Positions 32,658 to 42,754 of a stretch of DNA of 64,000 nucleotides are shown piece by piece. A model generated the notes under the pieces. That model ran no database searches. It had not been told where the DNA came from and was given only the letters and a program-made list of their open reading frames with translations. Position 1 is the stretch's first letter; each line of letters starts with the position of its first letter. The position numbers were made by a program, and so were the translations under genes. Source of the stretch: Neoceratodus forsteri (Eukaryota > Chordata > Ceratodontiformes > Ceratodontidae); the NCBI GenBank assembly GCA_016271365.2, contig CM057458.1, positions 204,758,501-204,822,500 on the forward strand, written 5' to 3'.

Positions 32658-33069
32658 CCTCTGATGTCCACACCCCCCAACCCCACCTCCCTTCTACGAA
32701 CAATACCCAGTGCTCAACAGGGCTGGTAAATTGACAGCATCAGTGGGGTGGGGGGAAATGGGTGGAGGGAATGGAGGGCAGAGGATGAATAGAGCATGAC
32801 GAGGGGGAGGGAGGCCTACACATCCTACAGGCTAACCAAACCCAAAAAACACAGCAGCCCAACTAACCCCAAGAGAAAGCCCCAAGCAGACAATAATATC
32901 CAACCTAAACAAAACAAATTAAATAAATAAAATACCCACCCAAAACAAATAAAATCCCATTAAAATAGAACTTTTCCCAACACTATGTGGATACTTCAGT
33001 CCAGCACATAGCTCATGGAAAACATGAATGAAAAATAATAACAGAAAATAAATCCAGGTCAGAATAAAA

Positions 33070-33345
33070 TCTCCTGCAGTCCCCTCTCACTGGACATGCA
33101 GAAGAATTATGAGTCCCCCCATCCCCAGACCCTCTCACAGCCAGGAGTGGGAGAAGTCAGGGCACTCTCACCACTCACAGTTAAGAATCCAGAGTCTGCT
33201 CAAAGTAGAAGAGCACAATTTAGAAGTCCAAAAAAAAAATCTTCTTTCAAAAGTAAATTAAATGTGGATGCCCAGGTCCTCTCACCACCAGGGAACCACA
33301 AAAGAAGGACACTCTCACCGTCCGGTAGATGAAAATAAATCACAC
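33070..33345. repeat. Degenerate repeat with recurring CTCTCAC motif
   Basis: 'ccctctcac', 'ccctctcac', 'cactctcacc', 'cctctcacc' and 'cactctcacc' occur at about 33084, 33128, 33163, 33277 and 33309. Spacing is uneven but the flanks are similar ('...cca', 'cagg'). It is probably a decayed minisatellite, possibly part of the 5' region of the adjacent L2 LINE. Confidence 0.4.
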
Positions 33346-33349
33346 ATCC

Positions 33350-33914
33350 AGAGCCAAGTCAGGAAGGAGACAAGGAGTGCATGTAATCCAAATGGAAGGT
33401 CAAATTCAGGCAGAGACTCGCCAAAAATTCAGGTTGGCAATAAACAGCACACTAGGGCCCACCAAGCTCCCCTTCCAGTGACCACAGCCAGAGATGTTTA
33501 TTGCACCACCTCAATACTCGGTGGGAGGGTGACCACACTGTGGCCAAGCCTTGAGGATCTAGGAGAGCTACAGACATTTCTCCTGTTAATAAAATTTCTT
33601 ATATCTAGTTACTTAATGTTTATATACCTACTGTAGATGCAAGGGAAAAAATAGCCACATAAGTCATTCACAACATAAATCCACTGTTCATTTTTGGAAA
33701 ATTAGTTTATATTCATCCTTCAGTGTTTATGGTATCTGTGAATAACAATATACATTTTTTGTCATGCCACAGTTTTAAAACTACAGTATCTTCAGCTATT
33801 GTTTTTTTTTCCTCATTTATTTCCACATGCAAATTGTGTTACAACTTCAACTGCTTACTGTTTGTTATGGTTCTTCGCTGCTTACCCAGGTCAGTAAAGA
33901 TAAAATGCTAAGAC
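33350..33914. other. No recognisable gene
   Basis: Short frames only. Part of 33820-33900 loosely resembles a LINE 3'UTR ('cttacccaggtcag'), but I cannot support an element. Confidence 0.35.
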
Positions 33915-35400
33915 ACATTGGGCTGGATATTTAATGTGAGGTGCAAGTGCAGTACAAAGGCCTGTACTGCACTTGCACCTGTGTTCAACCCAGTGGCTGC
34001 TATATTCAGTCAGATAGCAGACCAGTGCTATCCATCTGAATATTGGTCTGTGTCAGTGCAGCACTAAGTGACACTGCACTGAACCAACATGGAACTACAG
34101 TAGGCTGTATCCAGCCAACAAGGAAAAGTGCTCCCTGCAATGGTTAGAACTGGGATCCCTGTGGGCTATATATGGCCACAACTTGCAAATGAGCCAGGGT
34201 GCCCATTATTGGCTCATTTGCATGGTGTGCTGTAGCCCTTAGTACCCATCCTGTGTGTACAAGGACATACTTGAACATATCCTTGGTGTATAGTGGCACC
34301 CCCAACCCCAAACGGTCATCATGTGTACTTTGCCTTATCCCTGGTGTCTAGTAGCAATCCCCCAAACACCCATCACATGTATATTTCTGAAATCCATGGT
34401 ATCTAGTGGCACTCCCCAAACAGGTGGCATGCCTCTGAACAGCTGTCCTGTGTACTGTGTCCTATTCCTGGTGTCTAATGGTACCTACCCCCCCAAAAAC
34501 TGCAGTCCTGTGTACTTTGTCATATCACTGGTGTCTAATGACTCTTTCACCTCCGAACACAAATCCCATGTATAGTTCCATATCCCTGATGTCTAGTTGC
34601 AGTTCCATCTCCAAAACACTCATGCCATTTAATGATTCCTATCCTCAGTGCCTAGTGGAAAGCCCCTCTCCCAGACTACCTGTGCCATGTATCGTTCCAT
34701 ATTCCTGGTGTCTAGTGGAACCCACGAACACTCATTCTGTGTATATATACTGTACATGCACTCACTGTCAGCTCATATGGTAGCCAGCCAATGAGGTGAG
34801 AGGAGGGCTGTGCTGGTCACCATATCAGAAGTCCCAACACATACCCGGTCACTCTGGTAGGGGGATATGATGGGCGATGTTCTGTACACAACTTGGATGG
34901 GTGGGAGATGCTGGACCAACACTGCTGACTGTTACATATGTCAATAGGCATTCATGGATGGAGGGTACCATTGTACACCAGGGTGATCCATATCATTGTA
35001 CATGGGTGCTCAGGGGTGGGGGTGCCACTAGGTAACAAGGATAGGGCAAAATACATGGAACAGGTGTTTGGGGTGTGGGGGTGCCTCTAGACACCAGGGA
35101 TAGTAACCATTAAATGGCACAGGGGCCTGTGGGGTGCCACTAGACACTAGAGACTGCATCTTCACAGATGTGATGGGTGATTCAGGAAAGCAGCTGTGGT
35201 ACAGCCATCCTGCCATCCATGGGGTGGTGGTTAGGGCTTAGCACCTGATTAAGTCGTGGTTTTCAGCAGGGATAAATAACACAACTTTTGGGGATGTTTA
35301 CTGCTATTGCAAGCCTTTGAACATGCCACTGTGCCCACTTGCAGGAGGGGACCCCTTATTTGCATGAGTGCAGTGTTATTTTACTGCCTAAGCCTCAATG
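33915..35400. repeat. Minisatellite block with an inverted second half
   Basis: Direct units of roughly 55-65 bases lie between 34260 and 34740, each with a '..ccctggtgtctagtggcac.c..cccaaac.c' core. Between about 35010 and 35165 the same core appears inverted ('ggggtgccactagacaccaggga'). The block begins at 33918 with 'gggctggatatttaatg', which resembles transposon ends of the Harbinger type, but I cannot find a matching right end. It may be a non-autonomous element with minisatellite filler. Confidence 0.5.
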
Positions 35401-35825
35401 GGTTTAGGGCACATGGATCCATGATCCCAGTTTGTCAACAAAGTTGTCAACTGACATTACAGTGATAGCTTTGTGTTGACTGCAATAAAGCCGTCCAGTA
35501 ACGAGTTTGTTTTTTAAGGGGCTTTGTCCCCCAAACACCCCATGCTGGGGGCTCTGTCTCCTACACCACCCATATTTAGGATTATCAACTCTGAGTTGGA
35601 GTTGATTTGGGGAGGGGGTGCAAATCTTGGAGAAAGCAATGCTGGGGTTCCATGGTGACATTACAGTGGCAAAAATGAATTGTCACGGTAATGTCATTCA
35701 CTGTCGAAATTTCAAACCAACGTTGGCATACGAGTACTCACTACATGCCTGGCTATAAAACTTATACTTGGGAAGAGACATAAATCTCTAGTCATAATGA
35801 CAACATATTTATAACCAGGCAAACA
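35401..35825. other. No recognisable gene
   Basis: No long frame. The phrase 'gacattacagtg' occurs twice (near 35454 and 35661). Confidence 0.35.
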
Positions 35826-38630
35826 CCAGCCTGGTCTCAAGTTGTTCGCTAGTCACTTCAAACAAATTTGTCATAACTCGTAAACCATTGTCAACAGAGG
35901 CTTTAACTTTAATTGGGCAGCCATGTCCATAGGGACTTAGCGACCAGTGTAATCCTTACTCAAGTAGTTGATGACTGCACTAGGACCAGCTACAAGTCAG
36001 AAACCAAAACCTTAATTGATTAGATCTTGGCTACTCACCCAGATAGGCTAACAGATGTTGCTGTCCTCCCAGACTCTATCAGTGACTACTCCCCAGTATA
36101 ATGTGCTTGGATTGCAAAAAAACCCAGGCCCCCCTGCCCAAACTATCACCAGCAGGGTCCTTTGCAAAGGTAAAATGACTGACTTCATGGTGTACATGGC
36201 CCAGACAGACTGGAGCTATCTGAACAACTCCCAGATATTGATGCTGTCCTTGACTACTTCATAAACCAATTTAAAGTAGCCTGCAACAAATTTGTCCCAC
36301 TTAAAAAGCACATGGTTTGAGGCAGAGCAGCGGGGTGGGTCATTTCTGATCTAGTCACTTGAATGCATGCTAGAGAGAACCTGTGGCAAAGGACAAGAGA
36401 AACAGGCTCTCCGATTGACCTACAAAGGTACATAGCAGCCAGAAATAGATGCACCAGTTTGATAAGACAGGCTAAAGTGAAACATTGCAAAGAACTACGG
36501 ACTAGGAACTGGAGTAACGTGAAAAATGTATGAGATAACATATTGGAACTTCTAGGTAAAAGTGAAAAAGCACCCCAACAATGCTTAATATTGATAGGGC
36601 TGTTACCTTGGACCCAGAGGAGATAGCCAACAAATTTAACTCAGCCTTCACTGACCTCAGCTCTGTCCTCCTTCCCAATAATGGGCTAGGTCAAAGTGAT
36701 GGTGTCAGCACAAGACTAGCTAGTAGTTCTGATCATGATCCTGGTTACCCCAAATTCTACTTCAAGCCATAACATTAGCAGATACCCTCAAGTATGCTAA
36801 AAGGGTTCCAGGAAATCTAGGGTGGGGGGGTGACATGATAGACATGAACCTGCTGTCCCTGGCTCTTGAGGAACTTGCCTTCCTATTTCTAAGATATGTA
36901 ACCTTTTTGTGTGATATTCCCAGATCACTGGAATCTTGAAACAACATTGGTCACACCAGCATTCAAAAGTGGAGACCGCTCTAACCTGGCCAACTATAGG
37001 CCTAGATCAATCCTTTCCCCCTGTCCAAGGTCCTCGTATGAATAGCATCAAACCAACTAGTCAACTTCTTGTACAAGTACAATATTCAATGTGCACAACA
37101 ACACAGATTTAGAAAGCATCACGGCATTAGCACTGTGCTATTAGAATACATCAACTTCTTGCATGAGGCTTTTGATGGTGGTCACCTGGTGGGAGCCATC
37201 TACACTGACTTGACTAAAGCATTTAACCTTGTCAACCATAATGTGCTGCTTGACAAGTTCCTTTCTCTTGGCTTCTCACAAAACATGGTATGCTGGTTCC
37301 ATAGCAACATCACTGACCGATCACAGCAGGTAAAGATTGACGTCTCTCTATCAGCTATTAAAAGTGTTTTAACAGGCGTGCCGCAAGGCTCAGTACTCAG
37401 CCCCACCTCTTTAGGCTATTCATAAACAGCCTCTTGGAGGCATGTCAGACATCTAAGGTGCTCCTAGAAGCTGATGATGCTGTTATTTTGACCAGTAATG
37501 CACAACAGGTGAAATTATACACTGACCTCCAAAATAGCTTTGAGTCTTTGTAGGCATGGTCCATGCTAAATAAACTGGTCTTAAAATACAAAATAACTAA
37601 AACCATGCTGTTCACAGGCCCACAGTTAAAAAAAGAGTCTCCCATAGTCATCCTCAATGATAAAGGTGACAAACTGGAACAGGCAGAATTTTTCAGATGC
37701 TTAGTAATTGCCCTGGATGACACTTCATCATTCATGCCACATGTGGATAATATTGTTAGTCTTGCCAATGGAAAGTTAAGCACATTGTTCAGGAATAACC
37801 TGAACATCACTGCTGAAGGCAAGGCATCCTGTTGTGTCCTGCACAATCCTATCACTCCTGGACTCTGGCCTCCCAATATAGGCAGTAGCTAGCAACTCTA
37901 TACTAAACAGATTTAGGGTAGTGCTCCATAAGGCTTTACATTTTGCACTAGGGCCTGATGCGCTTGCTCATAGCTGCTCCTTCTATACCCTAACCAACTG
38001 GCTACCCCTCCAGGAAAGACTAAGGTACGTGACCTGACAGCATACAAGAAAAGCACTACTGTGCCTTTCTCCCTTGGTGATTCACAACCTTTTTCATCCA
38101 GTTAACAACCAATACATTACCAGGAATATGGCTAGGAATGCTATAGAAGTACCTTTCTGTAAACTAACCTGGACAAGTGCTCCTTTGCAATAAGAGTATC
38201 TCAGTGGCTTAATGAATTACCTGAAACCCTTGTAGGTCTCCCTAAAGGTGCCCAATTCAAGAAAGCACTGAGAATAGAGCTCACTACTTGTTCCAAATGC
38301 TCCTGTTTCTGCTAGTTTTGGTCTCCTTGGTTACTATGTATCTCCTCATTTCTTGGGCAGTAAACTGTATATTGTCAAACAGGTATCTAGGCCTACAATG
38401 AATACTGTTGATTATGCTCCCCTGGAGCTGCTGCCTGCTAGTAACTGTTTATGGCCAAATCTTCTTGCCATGTTCTGCTGACTATGTTCCACTTGAGCTT
38501 CTTGTACTGTATTGTTAACTGTATGTTTATAGATTCTGTTTTGCGTATCCTCTTGTCACTGATGTGGAACCTTTGCAAATGAGCCCTTGTGCTCAAAGGT
38601 GTATTCCAAATGATGAAATAAATAAATAAA
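35826..38630 (+). mobile_element. L2-like LINE, 5'-truncated, decayed
   Basis: Plus-strand LINE of the same family as 52992-56756. It begins within the endonuclease C-terminal part (ILATHPDRLTDVAVLPDSIS, matching WIMSNHPDRISSAGTLSDS of the better copy) and passes through RT and the C-terminal domain. It ends in an AAATAAAT tail ('gaaataaataaataaatt' at 38617-38633). Many stops. Confidence 0.75.
36200..37892 (+). pseudogene. L2-like reverse transcriptase, decayed
   Basis: Fragments of the linker and RT. The 37069-37425 frame has QHRFRKHHGISTVLLEYINF, AIYTDLTKAFNLVNHNVLLD (motif A; Asp kept) and [13 protein letters not shown] (motif B). Motif C appears as LEADDAVIL, with the usual Tyr before ADD replaced. 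The 37563-37892 frame has KLVLKYKITKTMLFTGP and a degraded thumb. The linker piece near 36240-36500 is a shifted frame with RYIAARNRCTSLIRQAKVKH. Confidence 0.75.
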
Positions 38631-38914
38631 TTACATGGGCCTCTGAAAATGCACCCCCCCAGTGCAAGCCACAGACCCAGATAGCACCAGGACAAAACAC
38701 ATCAGCGTTAGCCCTAACATGTGAGTATCTGACCCATTACCTTGCAATACATTTTCACTGTTCACCTTCTGTGAATTCTAATTTATTTTACCTTTAAAGT
38801 GATTGTGATACCTGTAATAAACAAGCTCTGATTGACATTGATTTTGTAAAACATTAATTTACTATATCTTATTTTAAAAGAATTTGAAATTTCATGTATT
38901 AAGGTCACATAAAA

Positions 38915-39290
38915 GCTGGCCCAGTGGTGCAGATGGCTGAGGCACTGGCACCTTACCTCATGCTATGCTGGTGACCCATGTTGGGAACAACCTCGGGTTG
39001 CCAGGAGCTGGGTTGGGAGGTTGTAGTGGGATCGAGCTATGGCTCTCCTCTAAAGGAGTGGATGCCAACTCTGCCATAGTCCCACTCAGTGTAGATGCAG
39101 GTGGGCAGCAGGGCGGTTGGTGCTGCAAGAAGTCTAGCAAGGGAAGAAGGGCCACCGATCCTGGCGCTTGTGTGCACCTCCATGCACTTACACACATGTG
39201 TACACCATGGCCCCAGGAGGGGAAGGGAGAAAACTGATAATACCAGAAATTATGATTGAGAGAAAAAAAAGAAACATCATATAAAAGAGG
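38915..39290 (+). mobile_element. Candidate tRNA-derived SINE
   Basis: Starts 'agctggcccagtggtgcaga', an A-box-like match to TRGCNNAGTGG, followed about 45 bases on by 'ctggtgacccatgttggg', a weak B-box-like phrase. GC-rich body, ending in an A-rich tail near 39260 ('gagagaaaaaaaagaaac'). The size fits a SINE. There is no second copy in the window for comparison. Confidence 0.4.
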
Positions 39291-39519
39291 ATGGTAGAGG
39301 TTTGTTAGATACACTCTCTAATGAAGGCTTAGATTGGGTCTGAAGCACTAGGGGACTTGCTCCTAGCAGTTGAGTTAACTGAGGATCACTGATTAAATAT
39401 TCTGCACTGGCAATCCTGGGAATGAAGTTTCATTTTGACTGGAGGTTTTCCCCTCTTTTGTTTTGGGATAAACAAACTCTGACCAGAGCTGACAGGGCTG
39501 CATGGGAGGACTTTGGAGT

Positions 39520-40720
39520 AAAAATATAAAAAGTTACCAAAGTTATGAACCTGCATTAACAAAATGTAATGTAGGCTCATAGATTTGTTGTTTTTTAATA
39601 TTTGTACAACAAATTTTCAGCATCGCCTTGTTATGACCCTGCTTCATGAAGAAGGGTACAGCAATTGTGCAACTCCTGCCCAAAAAGGTGATTTTACGCA
39701 GGGACTGTGAAATCAACTTTCAGGATGCAAATACACATTTTGGGCTGGAGTTGAAAAATGACAGCTGTCACATTCACGAGGTGCTGTAAAGAAACAGCTA
39801 TTGCAAGAGAAACTCTGGGCATCATAGCAAAACTGACAACTGACTACGTTAGTCATGTTCAAAATATTGTTTATTATCAAAAGGAATAAAAAGCAGCAGT
39901 AATTCCCTGTTCATCAGTAATTCCCTGTTCACCTGGTGAACAGGGAATTACTACTGCTTTTTATCCCTTTTGATAATAAACAATATTATTAACATGACTA
40001 ACATGTAGTCAATTGTCAGTTTTGTTGTGATGCCCAGCTTTCTCTTGCAATTTCTGATTTTATTACCAGGGCTCCAGTTTTAGTCTCCTAGTTGCCGCCT
40101 TTGCACCTTTTCTTAAAGAAATGGCTACGTATAAATTTGGGCTAAAAATAGTGAAAATTACCAATGTTATGAGCCTGCATTTGCAAAATTCAATGAAAGC
40201 TCATAACGTTGTTATTTTTTAATATTTTTACACCAAATTTTCAACATGGCCTTCTTATAACCTCACCTCATGAACAAGGGCACAGAAAAGTTTCAACTGC
40301 AGCCTGAATGGTGATTTTCACAGGGACTGCAAAATCACCTTTCGGGATGTGAAAACACATTTTTGGCCATGATTTGAAAAGTGACAGCTGTTATGTTTGT
40401 GAGGTGCTGTAAAGATATGACTATGCTGTAAATGTGGGGTAAAGCCAGCATTCACAAAATTCAATGTAGGCTTATAACTTTGTTTTTTTTTTAATATTTT
40501 TAAACAAAATTTTAAACACGGCCTTCTTAAGATCACATCTCATCAACAAGGGCAGAGAAAATTTTCAACTCCTGCCCGAAAGGCGATTTCACACAAGGGC
40601 TGCGAAATCACCTTTCTGGACAGATTTGGCCACTGTGAGTGCAATTGTTCACGTGGTAGGGTCCCAAAAGAGGCATATTGAAAATCTGGGCCAAAATTAT
40701 GCAACAATGCCCAACTCATG
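39520..40720. repeat. AT-rich tandem repeat with palindrome, array 2
   Basis: Three or more degenerate units that match 1-285 and 5490-6180: 'ttatgagcctgcattt', 'tttttaatatttttacacc', 'caaattttcaacatggcctt', 'catgaacaagggcacag'. Each unit carries a palindrome of the type AAGGTGATTTTCACAGGGACTGC...AAAATCACCTT (about 39687-39725, 40306-40343, 40576-40617). A MITE interrupts the first unit. No coding capacity. Confidence 0.65.
39801..40050. mobile_element. Foldback MITE 3
   Basis: Two arms of about 120 bases. The left begins 'ttgcaagagaaact' and the right ends 'agctttctcttgcaa'. In between both arms pass through 'gacaa.tgacta', 'ttagtcatgtt', 'tattgtttattatcaaaagg' and 'cagtaattccctgttcacc'. 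The centre is a short spacer near 39925. It has no coding capacity and sits inside the tandem array, so it is younger than the array. Confidence 0.8.
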
Positions 40721-40967
40721 CCACTAAGTTCAAAATCCTATTGAAATACATTGAACCACATACCTGTTTCTTCAATTCACAGTCCAACTTTGAAGAGTGA
40801 CGTGTCTGTGGTCGAGAGTATCATGGCATTGAACAACTGATCAGTAGGTAAGGGCTTGGGGTGGGGTGGGGTGGGGTGGTGGGTGCTGAGTGGGAGGATC
40901 AGGTTGGGGAGTCTAATGGCCACAAAATATATTAATGGATGGTTTTCTTTTACAGGTTTAAAAAAAA

Positions 40968-42550
40968 ATGAGTGAGGAATCCTGCACTGTGGGACTGGGC
41001 ACCCCCATTGTAACTGTTATGATTCTTGAGGGGGAGTGTGTGTTGAAACTGTTGGAAGAGGAAGAGGCTGCTTTTGTGTCCATGAGTCATACATCTGGTG
41101 CTGCTTCAGCAGACATGGGTCACACACCATCAGAAGCCATTTTAACAGCATCTCTTTTGACTGAGGGATGAGGAAGTGTGGCAGCTAATGCTCCTTTGGA
41201 TGTTCCAGAAGGGAGAGTGGCTGCACAACCTCCAGCCCACTCATCTTGGTCAGTGGAGAAAGCTTTGCTCACCACTGGGTGGAAGAAGACAGACAAGAGT
41301 CATTGGTTTTCTGAGGCTGCCCCTTCTGTAGCAGAAATCATGAGCCCTGATTGAAAGGTAAGCTCCTCTTCTGCCACTCTTCTGCTACCAGCCCACTGGT
41401 AGGGATCACAAGAAACAAACTGGAGCTATGCTTCTATAACCCACCAAGAGGCTTTTGAAACATTCTCCTGTAGCAGGAGGGGAAACAGTTCTGGAAATAT
41501 TATTGAATTGCTGGATTTATCTCAGCTGGGACAGTCGATCACTGCTATGGAAACTGGTGCATATTTTCAAAACACCACTTTTTCTACAGCTGGACAAACG
41601 GGGAGGTTGTATGGTAGTTTGACATTTAGTACTGACTCTGTTTCTGTGGCAGGAAACCCTAAGTCTGGGGATCTTCCTGTATTTTCTATGTAGCAGACAC
41701 ATGAAAGCTTAATGACTTTGGGCAAACTGAACAGTTTCTGGGATGTGGGGGCACAAAAGGTTGTTTCAATTGATACTACTACTCTGTCTCCTCTATCTCC
41801 TTGGCAGCCTTCAGGTCGGCAGAATAAAGAAAGAACTGGTATGATTTCAATAGAAACCCATAAGAAACCGGATACAGCTAAAGGGGGTCCTCCAAAATTT
41901 TCAGACATTTTTTCAGGTGTTTCAGAACTTGCCCAATGGCAGAATGCTATTTGCCCCTGCTATACAGGGGATGATGAATACCCATCTAGTAGAACTTTGT
42001 TATGTGGACACTTATTATAGAATCTATGGGGTTTGCTGCCTCTGACCTGTATGCTTATATTCATATGGCTAATGAGGAATTATATAATGTTAGCTTTAAG
42101 CAAGCTCAGTCTCTAGACAGATTTTGGGCTCTGTATGCAAACTTGAAAATTACTTCCTTTTGGGCTTCTCATGTGGTTATACTTTTAACAAAACCAGCAG
42201 TTAAAGTAGTAACTGCTCTTTTTTGAAATGAAAGTTTCAATATTTCGGACATAATAGATTGGCTTAAGCAGAGGTGTGAGGTGTTAGATATCCCTTCATT
42301 TTAGATGAGGAGAAAGTATGGACTGGTTGTTGCACATTTTGGGTTCAGCTTAAATATGGGAGTTCTCGATTTATATATCTTCCCAACAGTTCTTTTTATT
42401 GGAAGAGATTGAGGTATTTGCTTTTATCAGGGACAACCACAAGCTTGCTTTATATGTGGCTCAGTGACCCATTTAAGCTCTGCTTATGCTCAACAGAGGT
42501 GTGAGCTCTGTTTGGCTTATGGTCATGATAATCACTCTTGTCCTAACGCT
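40968..42550 (+). pseudogene. Tx1-like ORF1 with CCHC zinc knuckle
   Basis: A decayed gag-like ORF1. The start region has an acidic segment with MSEESCTVGLGTP. Open pieces at 41508-41693 and 41712-42020 follow in different frames, with Ser/Thr-rich low-complexity sequence. Near 42440-42541 a frame reads QACFICGSVTHLS and then CELCLAYGHDNHSC, a full CX2CX4HX4C zinc knuckle (42500-42541). The upstream knuckle has lost its last Cys. Such knuckles bind the element RNA. The L1 interrupts the reading just after the last Cys. ORF1 continues after the L1 at 49869. Confidence 0.6.
42537..42550. repeat. Target-site duplication of L1, left copy
   Basis: 'cttgtcctaacgct', repeated at 49855-49868 as 'cttgtcctaaccct' with one mismatch. 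It brackets the L1 insertion. Confidence 0.85.
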
Positions 42551-42754
42551 TTTTTTTTTATAATTCATATTTTATTAACAGATTTTCACATTACAGGGGA
42601 CAGAGAGTTATAACATACTCTGCATACATTCAAAGTGTTACATGAACTGTCCCCATCCCCCCTTTCCCCACCTCATACAGCAGCAGAGTCCATACAGTAA
42701 TAAGATAGGAGTATTATACAGTATCACAAATTAAAGATCATTGATGACAGTAAC

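Larger units (their letters stand above)
25885..32700 (-). mobile_element. L2-type LINE, split by a CR1 insertion
   Basis: Minus-strand L2 LINE. The 5' half (32700 to about 30946) has the endonuclease and RT start. The 3' half (about 27265 to 25885) has the rest of the RT, the C-terminal domain and the L2 3'UTR ('attaagcgccttggta' on the minus strand near 25930). The halves join cleanly once the CR1 at 27266-30945 is removed: LDPDSLANYRPISNLPF and EKVVAVQLENH lie before it, QSGF lies after it. Frames are broken in many places. Confidence 0.85.

Noticed and set aside
33084..33340. CRISPR-like repeat-spacer pattern
   Set aside because: The recurring word is only 7-9 bases, with uneven spacing and no conserved direct repeat; the surrounding sequence is clearly eukaryotic.
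32740..33600. Possible host exon with Ser/Pro-rich frame (33096-33332)
   Set aside because: The apparent protein repeats come from the CTCTCAC repeat. No splice sites in phase and no recognisable domain.
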